64,000 nt of DNA from Micrococcus sp. (GCA_029961105.1 JASBVO010000014.1:90017-154016), one strand, 5' to 3'; shown: positions 18,385 through 27,032, counted from the first letter of the stretch. Notes: a model not told the origin generated them from the sequence alone. Program-made: numbers and translations.

Positions 18385-18768
18385 TCAGGCCTCAAGGTCG
18401 TCCGCAACCTTGCGCAGGGCCATGGCGATCTTCTCGGCCTGGGACCGCTGGGGGTACTTGCCCTTGCGCAGGCCGTTGGAGGCGATGTCGAGCCACTTGA
18501 TGAGGTCCTCGACCACCACCGCCATGTCCTCGGGCTTGCGGCGGTGGGCGCGCACCACGGACGGGGCGTCGTCGAGGATCCGGGCACTGAGGGCCTGCGG
18601 GCCGCGGCGGCCCTCGGCCACGCCGAACTCCATGCGAGTACCCGCGCGGACCTCGGTCACTCCCGCGGGGAGGGCCGAGGCGGGCAGGTGCACTTCCCTG
18701 CCGTCATCGGTGTGCAGGAAACCGAACCCCTTGGCGGAGTCGTAGAACTTTACCTTGCCGGTGGGCAT
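18385..18768 (-). CDS. Cold-shock domain protein with C-terminal extension
   Basis: This 127-residue protein has an N-terminal cold-shock domain (1-67): MPTGKVKFYDSAKGFGFL carries the RNP1 motif KGFGF, while the usual RNP2 (VFVH) is replaced by EVHLPAS. Residues 70-127 form a charged helical extension (EDMAVVVEDLIKWLDIA, AEKIAMALRKVADDL) not present in classical 67-residue Csp. Cold-shock domains bind single-stranded RNA or DNA. It is followed after seven bases by DUF3027 in one operon. About 330 bases lie upstream, long enough for a structured cold-shock leader, though I cannot demonstrate one. Confidence 0.9.
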   Translation of the reverse strand: MPTGKVKFYDSAKGFGFLHTDDGREVHLPASALPAGVTEVRAGTRMEFGVAEGRRGPQALSARILDDAPSVVRAHRRKPEDMAVVVEDLIKWLDIASNGLRKGKYPQRSQAEKIAMALRKVADDLEA

Positions 18769-19097
18769 AACTCGTGTCCTTCTCTGTCCTCGGTGCACCC
18801 TTCCGGCCGTGGCTGCGTGCCGTGGCCGCCCGGTCGGTCCGGATGGACCGGGCCGACTGCTGGGGTCCCGGTGCCGGGTGTTCACGGTCCGGCGGCCCCT
18901 GGTGGCCCTGCGGCGGTGCCGGCGTGACGGGCGGGCATGACCTCGGGAGTCGTCGTGGACGTCCCGCTCCGGGCAGCCCCGCCTCCGTCGCGTGCCGGAC
19001 GGAAGGGAAAGTCTGTAGCACCTCAAGGATACCCTCTCGCCCCTAGCCCGAGCCCTTCCCCGGCGGTGCCGCCAGCCGCGGGCGTAGACTGGTCGCC
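18769..19097. other. Divergent intergenic region upstream of the cold-shock gene
   Basis: A 329-base gap without a credible gene. It should contain the cold-shock promoter and leader on the minus strand. On the plus side TAGACT (19085-19090) precedes the next ATG by seven bases. Confidence 0.35.
19085..19090 (+). promoter_or_regulatory. Leaderless-type -10 element
   Basis: TAGACT followed by seven bases and the ATG at 19098; no ribosome-binding sequence is present. This fits the actinobacterial TANNNT leaderless pattern. Confidence 0.5.
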
Positions 19098-19376
19098 ATG
19101 TCCGTTCGTCCCGCGACCTCTCCTGATGCCTCCGCCACCGGTCCGGCCGCCGACTCGAACCCCGAGTCCTCACCCTGGCTGCGTGCGCTCCTGGTCCTCG
19201 GCGGAGCGCTGACCGCGCTCTCGTTCGCCGCGATGGTCCTGCTGCTGGCGTCCTACTTCCTCGAGATCACGGCCTGGCCGGTCTTCTACTGGTTCGGGCT
19301 CTACGGGCTCCCGCTCGGTTTCGTCCTGATGCTCTCCTACGTGGTCATCAAGGCGGTGCTCAGGCGCCGCGCCTGA
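19098..19376 (+). CDS. Small two-helix membrane protein
   Basis: The 92-residue protein has a polar N-terminus (1-26) and two hydrophobic helices (about 27-55 and 60-85), ending in KAVLRRRA. It resembles the short DUF2530-like membrane proteins of actinobacteria, but I am not sure of the family. It precedes the helicase-associated gene by 17 bases and is probably its operon leader. Confidence 0.65.
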   Translation: MSVRPATSPDASATGPAADSNPESSPWLRALLVLGGALTALSFAAMVLLLASYFLEITAWPVFYWFGLYGLPLGFVLMLSYVVIKAVLRRRA

Positions 19377-19393
19377 CCCCGGCCGCCGAAGCC

Positions 19394-21967
19394 ATGACGG
19401 CCGCCTCGCTGACGAGCCACCTCGCGCGGTGGCCTGACCACCGACTGCACCGCCTCCTGCTGCTCCGGCCCGATCTCTGCCACCCACCCGTGCCCGACTT
19501 CGCCGCGCTCGCGGCCAGGGCGAGCACCCAGATGTCCGTGCTGCGCGCCCTCGACGGACTGGACCGGGCCCACCTCGACGTCCTCGAGGCCCTCGCGGCC
19601 ATGGCCCGGATCCGTGGCGCCGGCCTCATCGTCCACGCCGGCCAGGTCTCCGGCGCCAGTCAGGTCCCCGACGCCGGCCAAGTCACCAGCCGCGCCCGCC
19701 TCGCCGACTTCCTCGGCGCGGCCGGACCCGACGACTGCGGGGCCGATCCCGTGGACGCGGTCCTGACGGACCTGGCGGAGTCCGCCCTCGTCCTGCCGGT
19801 CGACGACGGCTGGCAGCTCCCCTTGGCCGTCGCCACCGCGCTCGGTCCCCACCCCCTCGGCCTGGGGCGGAGCCGGGCGGTGCTCGTTCCCGACGACGGT
19901 TCCGCCTCCTCCGGTGAACAGCCCCGGGTTCGTGCCGGGCTCCCGGCCACCGAACACCTCACCGACCGTCCCGAGGTCCCGGCCACCGAACACCTCACCG
20001 ACCGTCCCGAGGTCCCGGCCGCCGAACACCCCGCCGACCGTGCCGGGATCCTGGCTGACCTCGCCAACCGCACGGACGACCCGGAACTGCTGGCCCGGGC
20101 CACTGCGGCCCTGGATGCCCTGCAGTCCGCTCCGGTCGCGCGGTTGCCCGTCCCCCCGGGGCCGGTCCACGACCTGCTCCTCCGTGCCGGGTTGCTGATC
20201 CGGACCGGTCACCTGCCGGACGGGACCACGCTGGCCGAGCACCCGCTCGAAGCCGGACTGGCGTGGCGAGACGGCACCGTCGGACGCTGCGTGGACACGG
20301 TCCCGCCCGCGCCGACGGACGGCAGCGTCCCGGCCGCACTGTCCTCGAACGCCGCCCTGGCCGCCATCACCGACCTGTTGCGCGGCTGCGCCGACCTGCT
20401 GACCGCACTGGCCGAGGGACTGCCCACCCTGCGTTCGGGCGGGGTCGGCGTCCGGGAGCTGAAGCGGCTGGCCGACTCCACCGGGTCGACGCCCGAGGAC
20501 ACGTCCTGGCTACTGGAACTGCTCGCCGCCGCCGGGCTCATCGTGCTGGATCCGGACACCTCGCGCTGGGTCGTGGCCGCCGAGTCAGCGGACTGGTGGC
20601 GCAGCGGGCGCCACCTGCAGTGGGAGGCCCTGGTCCTGGGGTGGCTGGGCAGCGGGCGCGCCCCGATGCTGGGCCCCGCACCCACGACCGGCAGCTCCCC
20701 GTCCGTCTCCGGCGCCCCCGCCGCCGCGCGTGCGACGCCCTCCCCGGCGGGCGGCGGCCGCGCCCTCGCCGCGGACCGGAACCGACCCGATGCGCCCCGG
20801 CTGCGCGCTTCGGTGCTGGAGACCGCCCTGGAACTGGAGGAGGAACGCCCGGGCGTGCGACTGGATGAGGCCGTGGCCCGGCGCCTGCACTGGCGTAGCC
20901 CACGCCAGTCCGCCCGGACCGCGGTGTTCACCGCACCGCTGCTCGCCGAGGCCGCCCGCCTCGGGCTGACCGGCGCCGGCGCCCTCACCACGGCCGGCGC
21001 CCTCGTGGCCGAGGGGTGCCTCGATGAGGCCGCCGACGCGGTCGGGACAGCGCTGCCCGCGCCCCTGACCCGGGTGCGCCTGCAGGGCGACCTGACGGCC
21101 GTGGCGCCCGGGTACCTGGATCCCGGGGTGGCGGCGAAGCTCGCGTCGATGGCCGATGCCGAGGGTGACGGGGCGGCGCGGGTCTACCGGTTCTCCGACG
21201 ACTCCCTACACCGTGCCCTGGACTCCGGACTGGACGCGGCCGCGATCGAGGAGTTCCTCGACACCCACTCCGAGGACGAGCTGCCGCAGTCGCTGCGCTA
21301 CCTGGTCCGGGACGTGGCCCGCCGGCACGGGGCGCTGACCGTCGGCACAGCCGGGTCCTGGCTGCGCGTTGAGGACGAGGCCCTGCTGGAGGCGATCGTG
21401 GCCGATCCGGCCCTGGCCGGCGCCGGGCTGGAGCGCGTGGCGCCCACGGTGGTGGTGGCCGCCGTCGGCGAGCGTGACCTGCACCGGATGCTGACCGCCG
21501 CCGGGCACCGTGCGGCCCGCCGGCTTTCCGCGCAGGGCGGCTCGGGTACGGCGGCAGACCCCGGGACCGGTACGGCCGGCCTCGAGGCCTCCGGGCCCCG
21601 GCCGTCGTCGCTGGTGGCAGGTGCCGTGGACTCCGTCTTCCCGGCTCCCGTCCGGGCGGTGCGATGGGCGCCCAGCGAGGAGGAGCTGGCCGCCCAGGTC
21701 GCACGGCTGCGGGCCGCTCCCCGTCCGGCTCCCACCGGCCCGGGCACCGAGGAGGCGGTCGTGCTGCTGCGTCATGCCGCCCGCCAGCGCACCGAGGTGG
21801 ACCTGGTCACCGTGGACCAGCGAGGCCACCGCCAGTCCCTGCGGGTGGTGCCGCTGGCCGTGGCCGGCGGACGCGTCCGCTGTCTCGTCCCCGCGCGCGA
21901 GGCCGAGACGGTGGTGCCACTGCACCGCGTCGTGTCCGCCGAGCCCGCCGCGCCCACCAATGGCTGA
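19394..21967 (+). CDS. Helicase-associated protein (XPB N-terminal/helicase_C_3-like)
   Basis: This 857-residue protein lacks Walker motifs and matches the large actinobacterial helicase-associated family that is encoded next to XPB. The N-terminus (LTSHLARWPDHRLHRLLLLRPDL) and winged-helix-like stretches (LKRLADSTGSTPEDTSWLLELLAAAG) are typical. The C-terminus (about 610-857) contains the conserved YRFSDDSLHRALDSGLDA and VVVAAVGERDLHRML. A probable disordered region near 180-220 consists of three 12-residue repeats. Its likely role is a partner of the XPB helicase in DNA repair, inferred from gene adjacency only. Confidence 0.82.
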   Translation: MTAASLTSHLARWPDHRLHRLLLLRPDLCHPPVPDFAALAARASTQMSVLRALDGLDRAHLDVLEALAAMARIRGAGLIVHAGQVSGASQVPDAGQVTSRARLADFLGAAGPDDCGADPVDAVLTDLAESALVLPVDDGWQLPLAVATALGPHPLGLGRSRAVLVPDDGSASSGEQPRVRAGLPATEHLTDRPEVPATEHLTDRPEVPAAEHPADRAGILADLANRTDDPELLARATAALDALQSAPVARLPVPPGPVHDLLLRAGLLIRTGHLPDGTTLAEHPLEAGLAWRDGTVGRCVDTVPPAPTDGSVPAALSSNAALAAITDLLRGCADLLTALAEGLPTLRSGGVGVRELKRLADSTGSTPEDTSWLLELLAAAGLIVLDPDTSRWVVAAESADWWRSGRHLQWEALVLGWLGSGRAPMLGPAPTTGSSPSVSGAPAAARATPSPAGGGRALAADRNRPDAPRLRASVLETALELEEERPGVRLDEAVARRLHWRSPRQSARTAVFTAPLLAEAARLGLTGAGALTTAGALVAEGCLDEAADAVGTALPAPLTRVRLQGDLTAVAPGYLDPGVAAKLASMADAEGDGAARVYRFSDDSLHRALDSGLDAAAIEEFLDTHSEDELPQSLRYLVRDVARRHGALTVGTAGSWLRVEDEALLEAIVADPALAGAGLERVAPTVVVAAVGERDLHRMLTAAGHRAARRLSAQGGSGTAADPGTGTAGLEASGPRPSSLVAGAVDSVFPAPVRAVRWAPSEEELAAQVARLRAAPRPAPTGPGTEEAVVLLRHAARQRTEVDLVTVDQRGHRQSLRVVPLAVAGGRVRCLVPAREAETVVPLHRVVSAEPAAPTNG
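19942..20049 (+). repeat. In-frame 36-bp tandem repeat, three units
   Basis: Units start at 19942, 19978 and 20014. The first two are identical over 36 bases and the third is diverged. They encode PATEHLTDRPEV twice and a variant PAAEHPADRAGI inside the helicase-associated protein. The identity points to a recent duplication. Confidence 0.9.
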
Positions 21968-21992
21968 CCCCATCGACCGCCCAGGAGGACCC

Positions 21993-23741
21993 ATGCCCGA
22001 CGGACCGCTGATCGTGCAGTCGGACAAGACCGTGCTGCTTGAGGTAGACCACCCGGACGCCACCGAGGCCCGGCACGCGCTGGCCTCGTTCGCCGAGCTC
22101 GAACGCGCGCCGGAGCACGTGCACACCTACCGGATCACGAACCTGGGCCTGTGGAACGCCCGCGCGGCCGGGGTGGATGCCGAGCGCGTGCTCGACGTGC
22201 TGCTGACCCACTCGCGCTACCCGGTGCCCCATGCGCTGCTGGTGGACATCGACGACACCATGGGCCGTTACGGCCGGCTGCGCCTGGAGAACGACCCCGT
22301 CCACGGCCTCGTCATGCGCACCGACGACTACCCGGTGCTCGAGGAGGTCCTGCACGCCCAGAAGACCGCGGACATGTTCGGTCCGCGCATCGACGGCCAG
22401 ACCGTGGTCGTCCACGCCGCCAGCCGCGGCCAGCTCAAGCAGGCCCTGCTGAAGCTGGGCTGGCCAGCCGAGGACGCCGCCGGCTACGTGGACGGCACCC
22501 CCTATCCCATCGCGCTCACCGAGGTGCCGCAGACCGGTGAGGTGCCCGACGGCGCCCCGGGGCTGGGTGCCCCGGCTGCGGGAGGCGGCGCGGTAGCGGC
22601 AGGCGGCGCGGCCGACGTCGGGCCGACGGAACCCTGGCAGTTGCGCCCCTACCAGCGGATGGCGGTGGAGAACTTCTGGGCCGGCGGGTCCGGCGTCGTG
22701 GTGCTGCCGTGCGGGGCGGGCAAGACCCTGGTGGGGGCGGGCGCCATGGCGACCGCCGGGGCCACCACGCTGATCCTGGTGACCAACACGGTCTCCGCAC
22801 GGCAGTGGAAGGCCGAGCTGCTGCGGCGGACCACGCTGACCGAGTCCGAGATCGGTGAGTACTCCGGTGCGGTCAAGGAGGTCCGGCCGGTCACGATCGC
22901 CACCTACCAGGTGCTGACCACCAGGCGCGGCGGGATCTATCCGCACCTGGAACTGGTCAACGACCACGACTGGGGGCTGATCATCTACGACGAGGTGCAC
23001 CTGCTGCCCGCGCCGATCTTCCGGATGACGGCGGACCTGCAGGCCCGGCGCCGGCTGGGGCTGACCGCCACCCTGGTGCGCGAGGACGGCCGGGAGTCGG
23101 AGGTGTTCTCGCTGATCGGGCCGAAGCGCTATGACGCCCCGTGGAAGGACATCGAGGCGCAGGGCTACATCGCCCCGGCCGAATGCATCGAGGTGCGGGT
23201 CGAGCTCCCGCGGGACGAGCGGGTGACCTACGCGATGGCCGAGGACGCGGACAAGTACCGCCTCTGCTCCACCTCCGAGGTGAAGCTGCCGGTGGTGCGC
23301 TCGATCCTCGAGCGGCACCCCGGTGAGCAGGTCCTGGTCATCGGGCAGTACCTGGACCAGCTCGAGGAACTCGGGGAGCTCCTGGAGGCCCCCGTGCTGA
23401 CCGGCTCCACGTCGGTGGCGGAGCGCCAGCGCCTCTTCGGCGCCTTCCGGGACGGGGAGCTGGGCGCGCTGGTGGTGTCCAAGGTGGCCAACTTCTCGAT
23501 CGACCTGCCCGAGGCGTCGGTGGCCGTCCAGGTCTCCGGCTCCTATGGTTCCCGCCAGGAGGAGGCCCAGCGGCTGGGCCGCCTGCTGCGCCCGAAGCAG
23601 GACGGCAAGTCCGCCCACTTCTACACCGTGGTCTCCCGGGACACCCTGGACCAGGAGTACGCCCAGAAGCGGCAGCGGTTCCTGGCCGAGCAGGGGTACG
23701 CGTACACGATCGTCGACGCCGCGGACCTGGCCCGGCCCTAG
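21993..23741 (+). CDS. XPB/Rad25-type DNA repair helicase (superfamily 2)
   Basis: This 582-residue 3'-5' helicase is close to the mycobacterial XPB homologue: it starts MPDGPLIVQSDKTVLLEVDH, has FAELERAPEHVHTYRIT, Walker A LPCGAGKT (238-245), DEVH box (333-336), the RED motif in LVREDGRE and the motif VI region QEEAQRLGRLLRP. A glycine/alanine-rich insert lies at about 180-212. I use ATG 21993 (AGGAGG just upstream) rather than ATG 21960, because the protein then aligns with the family start. It follows the helicase-associated gene by 25 bases and is probably co-translated. XPB unwinds DNA at lesions. Confidence 0.93.
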   Translation: MPDGPLIVQSDKTVLLEVDHPDATEARHALASFAELERAPEHVHTYRITNLGLWNARAAGVDAERVLDVLLTHSRYPVPHALLVDIDDTMGRYGRLRLENDPVHGLVMRTDDYPVLEEVLHAQKTADMFGPRIDGQTVVVHAASRGQLKQALLKLGWPAEDAAGYVDGTPYPIALTEVPQTGEVPDGAPGLGAPAAGGGAVAAGGAADVGPTEPWQLRPYQRMAVENFWAGGSGVVVLPCGAGKTLVGAGAMATAGATTLILVTNTVSARQWKAELLRRTTLTESEIGEYSGAVKEVRPVTIATYQVLTTRRGGIYPHLELVNDHDWGLIIYDEVHLLPAPIFRMTADLQARRRLGLTATLVREDGRESEVFSLIGPKRYDAPWKDIEAQGYIAPAECIEVRVELPRDERVTYAMAEDADKYRLCSTSEVKLPVVRSILERHPGEQVLVIGQYLDQLEELGELLEAPVLTGSTSVAERQRLFGAFRDGELGALVVSKVANFSIDLPEASVAVQVSGSYGSRQEEAQRLGRLLRPKQDGKSAHFYTVVSRDTLDQEYAQKRQRFLAEQGYAYTIVDAADLARP

Positions 23742-23796
23742 CGGGGAGTTCCGCGCTCCTCGCCAGACACGAGCGTCACGGCTCCTGGAATCCACA

Positions 23797-23829
23797 CTCA
23801 GCGAATGTTCAGGAAACGCTCAGCGAACG
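23797..23829 (+). promoter_or_regulatory. Triple 11-bp direct repeat, probable autoregulatory operator
   Basis: Three consecutive 11-mers, CTCAGCGAATG, TTCAGGAAACG and CTCAGCGAACG, stand head to tail immediately upstream of the response regulator start. A period of 11 bp is the signature of OmpR/PhoB-family binding sites, where each dimer covers two half-sites on one face of the helix. The natural reading is autoregulation by the downstream regulator. Confidence 0.65.
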
Positions 23830-23837
23830 GGTGGACG

Positions 23838-24554
23838 ATGGAAGCCATGAAGTCCAAAGAGCCTGAAGCCAAGCTCCTGGTCGTCGACGACGAGCCCAAC
23901 ATCCGCGAGCTGCTGTCCACGTCCCTGCGCTTCGCCGGTTTCGAGGTGGTGGCCGCCGCGAACGGCCGCGAGGCACTGGCGGCGGCCGAGAAGGACCAGC
24001 CGGACCTGGCCGTCCTGGACGTGATGCTGCCGGACATGGACGGCTTCACCGTCACCCGCAAGCTCCGCGCCGCCGGACGGCACTTCCCGGTCGTCTTCCT
24101 CACCGCCCGCGATGACACCGAGGACAAGGTCACCGGCCTGACGGTCGGTGGGGACGACTACGTCACCAAGCCGTTCTCCCTCGACGAGGTGGTCGCCCGC
24201 ATCCGTGCCGTGCTGCGCCGCACGGCTCCCGCCGAGGGCGATGACGCCGTCCTGCGGGTGGACGACCTCGAGCTCGACGACGACGCCCATGAGGTGCGCC
24301 GTGCCGGCGAGGTGGTGGAGTTGTCCCCCACCGAGTTCAAGCTACTGCGCTACCTGATGATGAATCCCAACCGGGTCCTGTCCAAGTCGCAGATCCTGGA
24401 CCACGTCTGGGAGTACGACTTCAACGGCGATGCCTCCATCGTCGAGTCGTACATCTCCTACCTCCGCCGGAAGATCGACCGGCCGGACCTGCCGGACATG
24501 ATCCAGACCAAGCGCGGGGTCGGCTACCTGCTGCGGTCCGCGGACAAGCGCTGA
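23838..24554 (+). CDS. OmpR-family response regulator
   Basis: The 238-residue protein has a receiver domain (about 12-125: LLVVDDEPNIRELL, phospho-acceptor Asp61 in AVLDVMLPDMDG, conserved Lys in DDYVTKPFS) and a winged-helix effector domain (about 138-235: LSPTEFKLLRYLMMNPNRV, YISYLRRKID, RGVGYLL). It resembles the TrcR/PrrA/MprA type of actinobacteria. I chose ATG 23838; ATG 23847 is also possible. The partner kinase starts 99 bases downstream. The signal and regulon are unknown. Confidence 0.92.
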   Translation: MEAMKSKEPEAKLLVVDDEPNIRELLSTSLRFAGFEVVAAANGREALAAAEKDQPDLAVLDVMLPDMDGFTVTRKLRAAGRHFPVVFLTARDDTEDKVTGLTVGGDDYVTKPFSLDEVVARIRAVLRRTAPAEGDDAVLRVDDLELDDDAHEVRRAGEVVELSPTEFKLLRYLMMNPNRVLSKSQILDHVWEYDFNGDASIVESYISYLRRKIDRPDLPDMIQTKRGVGYLLRSADKR

Positions 24555-24640
24555 CCGGCCGGCCGGCGTCGTGCCGCTCCGCGCTCCCGCACCCGACCGT
24601 GTCCCCGCGCCGGCCCGTGCCCCCGGTTCCGTGACGTCCG

Positions 24641-24646
24641 TATCCT
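24641..24646 (+). promoter_or_regulatory. Leaderless-type -10 before the histidine kinase
   Basis: TATCCT followed by seven bases and ATG 24654. The kinase may therefore have its own promoter besides read-through from the response regulator. Confidence 0.45.
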
Positions 24647-24653
24647 TGATGGC

Positions 24654-26531
24654 ATGCCCTCACCCGTGAACCACAACGGGCGCTTCCGGCCGTTCCACGA
24701 GATCGCCCGGACATGGAAGACCTCCTCGTTGCGCACGCAACTGGTGGTCATGACCAGCGGCCTGATGCTCCTGGCCGTGGCCGTGACCGCCGCGCTGACG
24801 GCCTCGTTGTTCCGGCAGGAGCTGGTCCGGCAGATCGACGAGGACCTGTTCGCCAACCGGAACAACGTCTCGGTCTACCTGACCAGCCTCGGCACCGACA
24901 CCGGGTACTTCTCCTCCCCCCAGTCCATCCTGCGCTTCTACGGCGAGTTGCAGGACAACGACGGGCATACCACCACGAACTCCTCCTTCACCGGCGCGGA
25001 CGAGGACCGTCCGGTCATCCCCTCCCTGTCGGCCGAGGAGGTCGTGGCCCGCGGCACCAAGGCGTTCGAGGTGCCCGGCACGCGCGAGGACTCCCGGGGC
25101 TGGCGGGTGCAGGTCTACCGGCTGGAGTCCGGTGAGGGCTCCCTGGCCATCGCCCTGCCGCTGGAGCCGGTGCACAGCTCCGTGGACCGGGTCACCTCGC
25201 TCGTGGCCACCATCGGCCTGCTGGCCACCGCGGGCGCCTCACTGATCGCCTATGCGGTGACCACCCGGGCGTTCCGTCCCCTGCTGCGGGTGGAACGCAC
25301 GGCGGCCCAGATCGCAGCGGGTGACCTCTCCCAGCGCGTGGAGATGGGCGCACCGGACACCGAGGTCGGCCGGCTGTCCCGGTCCCTGAACGCCATGCTG
25401 GCCCACATCGAGACCGCCTTCCGCTCCAAGGAGCAGTCCGAGGAGCGCATGCGCCGGTTCATCCAGGACGCCTCGCACGAACTGCGCACCCCCCTGGTCA
25501 CGATCCGGGGTTTCTCGGAGCTCTACCGGCACGGCGGGATCTCCCAGAAGGAGGACGTGGACGCCGCCATGGGCCGGATCGAGGGGGAGGCCAAGCGGAT
25601 GAGCCAGCTCGTGGAGGACCTGCTGACGCTGGCCCGCCTGGACGAGCAACGGCCCCTGGACCATGAACCGGTGGACCTGCTGATGCTGGCCAACGACGCT
25701 GTCCTGGACGCCCGCGTGAACGCGCCGGACCGCGAGGTGAGGCTCGAGGGCCTCGACGGCGGCCGCGCCGGTTCCGCGCCCACCACCGGGGACGAGGGCC
25801 GGCTGAGGCAGGTGGTGGCCAACCTGCTGACCAACGCGCTGCGCTACACCCCGGAGGGCACGCCGCTGGAGATCGCCGTCGGCACGGTGGACGTGTTGCC
25901 CGGGTCGGTGGACTCCGACGGCCAGCAGGTGCACGGCTCACGGGACTCCGTCATCGAGGTCCGGGACCATGGTCCCGGCATCGACGAGGACGACGCCGCC
26001 CGGGTCTTCGAGCGCTTCTACCGGGCCGATTCCTCGCGCCAGCGCGAGACGGGCGGCACGGGCCTGGGCCTGGCGATCGTGGCGGCGATCGTCGCCCAGC
26101 ACGACGGCACCGTGCGGCTGACCCAGACGCCCGGGGGTGGCGCCACCCTCTCCGTGCGCCTGCCGTGGATCCCGGGTCCGGAGGACCAACGGGGGCAGGG
26201 GGGCGAGGACGAGCACCCCGGGGAGGGACGGACGCCCGGAGCCGATCAACCACCGGCCGGGGATCAGCCCGAGCCGGACCAACCGGCGGACGGGGACGGG
26301 CCGGCGGGCCAGCTGGCGGCCCAGGGACAACAGCCGAAGCCGGGGAAGCAGTCGGGCTCCGGTAAGACGGCGAGCGCGGGACAGCCGGTGGGCACGGGGA
26401 AACAGGCGACCTCGGGGAAGCCGGCACGCGGCGGTCGCGGTCACGGGGTGATGCGCGGCCGGCGGAAGCCGGCCATCCCGCCGCGTCCTGCACAGGCGCC
26501 CGGCGCGCCGTCACCCTCCACAGCGGAGTAG
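24654..26531 (+). CDS. Sensor histidine kinase with long low-complexity tail
   Basis: This 625-residue membrane kinase has two membrane helices (about 30-52 and 182-203) flanking a 130-residue extracytoplasmic sensor, a HAMP domain (about 204-257), a dimerisation domain with phospho-acceptor His275 in DASHELRTPL, and an ATPase domain (N box LLTNALRYTP, G1 DHGPGID, G2 GGTGLGLAIV). From about residue 506 to the end there is a charged, proline/glutamine/lysine-rich tail without domains, about 120 residues longer than usual for the class. It pairs with the response regulator upstream. Confidence 0.93.
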   Translation: MPSPVNHNGRFRPFHEIARTWKTSSLRTQLVVMTSGLMLLAVAVTAALTASLFRQELVRQIDEDLFANRNNVSVYLTSLGTDTGYFSSPQSILRFYGELQDNDGHTTTNSSFTGADEDRPVIPSLSAEEVVARGTKAFEVPGTREDSRGWRVQVYRLESGEGSLAIALPLEPVHSSVDRVTSLVATIGLLATAGASLIAYAVTTRAFRPLLRVERTAAQIAAGDLSQRVEMGAPDTEVGRLSRSLNAMLAHIETAFRSKEQSEERMRRFIQDASHELRTPLVTIRGFSELYRHGGISQKEDVDAAMGRIEGEAKRMSQLVEDLLTLARLDEQRPLDHEPVDLLMLANDAVLDARVNAPDREVRLEGLDGGRAGSAPTTGDEGRLRQVVANLLTNALRYTPEGTPLEIAVGTVDVLPGSVDSDGQQVHGSRDSVIEVRDHGPGIDEDDAARVFERFYRADSSRQRETGGTGLGLAIVAAIVAQHDGTVRLTQTPGGGATLSVRLPWIPGPEDQRGQGGEDEHPGEGRTPGADQPPAGDQPEPDQPADGDGPAGQLAAQGQQPKPGKQSGSGKTASAGQPVGTGKQATSGKPARGGRGHGVMRGRRKPAIPPRPAQAPGAPSPSTAE

Positions 26532-26658
26532 GAACGCCCTGCCGGGCGCCCCCTGAGGCCCCTAGCGTGGCAAGGGAGCCGGAAGCCACCGGCCAGCCGG
26601 TCCGGCGCTCTCCCGGCGCTCTGACCGGCCTCCAGATCCCTCACCCACAGGAGTGAAC

Positions 26659-26949
26659 ATGGCACTCGTCCAGATCGACACCGAAGACCTGATGGCCAAG
26701 AGCCAGGCCGTGGAGGGTTCCATCGGCCGGCTGCAGTCAGAGGTCAACGCGATGGAGGCCAACCTCCGCCAGCTCCAGGACACCTGGCGTGGCCAGGCCG
26801 CGAACAACTTCCAGACCATCCTCACCGAGTGGCGGTCCACCCAGGCCCGCGTCGAGGAGTCCCTGGTGTCCATCCGCGGGGCCATGACCCACGCCGCCCA
26901 GCAGTACCTGGACGCAGAGACCGCGAACGCCTCGATGTTCCGCGGCTGA
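26659..26949 (+). CDS. WXG100 (ESAT-6-like) protein
   Basis: The 96-residue helical hairpin protein carries the turn motif TWRGQA (Trp43-Arg44-Gly45, a WxG variant) between two amphipathic helices, as in the WXG100 family of type VII secretion substrates. The ATG at 26659 has AGGAG six bases upstream. A GTG two codons earlier is possible. No EssC/EccC or other ESX component lies in this window, and only one WXG100 gene is present, so it may form a homodimer. Confidence 0.88.
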   Translation: MALVQIDTEDLMAKSQAVEGSIGRLQSEVNAMEANLRQLQDTWRGQAANNFQTILTEWRSTQARVEESLVSIRGAMTHAAQQYLDAETANASMFRG

Positions 26950-27019
26950 CCCCCGTCCCCCTGCAGGGGCCGGGTGGGCGGCGGCGAGGCAATCTGCCCC
27001 CGCCCACCCGGCTGAAACC

Positions 27020-27025
27020 TAGGAT
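27020..27025 (+). promoter_or_regulatory. Leaderless-type -10 before the DUF4031-HD gene
   Basis: TAGGAT followed by seven bases and ATG 27033, the same geometry as several other genes of the window. Confidence 0.45.
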
Positions 27026-27032
27026 GGGGACC

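Noticed and set aside
26659..26949. Part of an ESX secretion locus
   Set aside because: No EccB, EccC, EccD, mycosin or second WXG100 gene is nearby.
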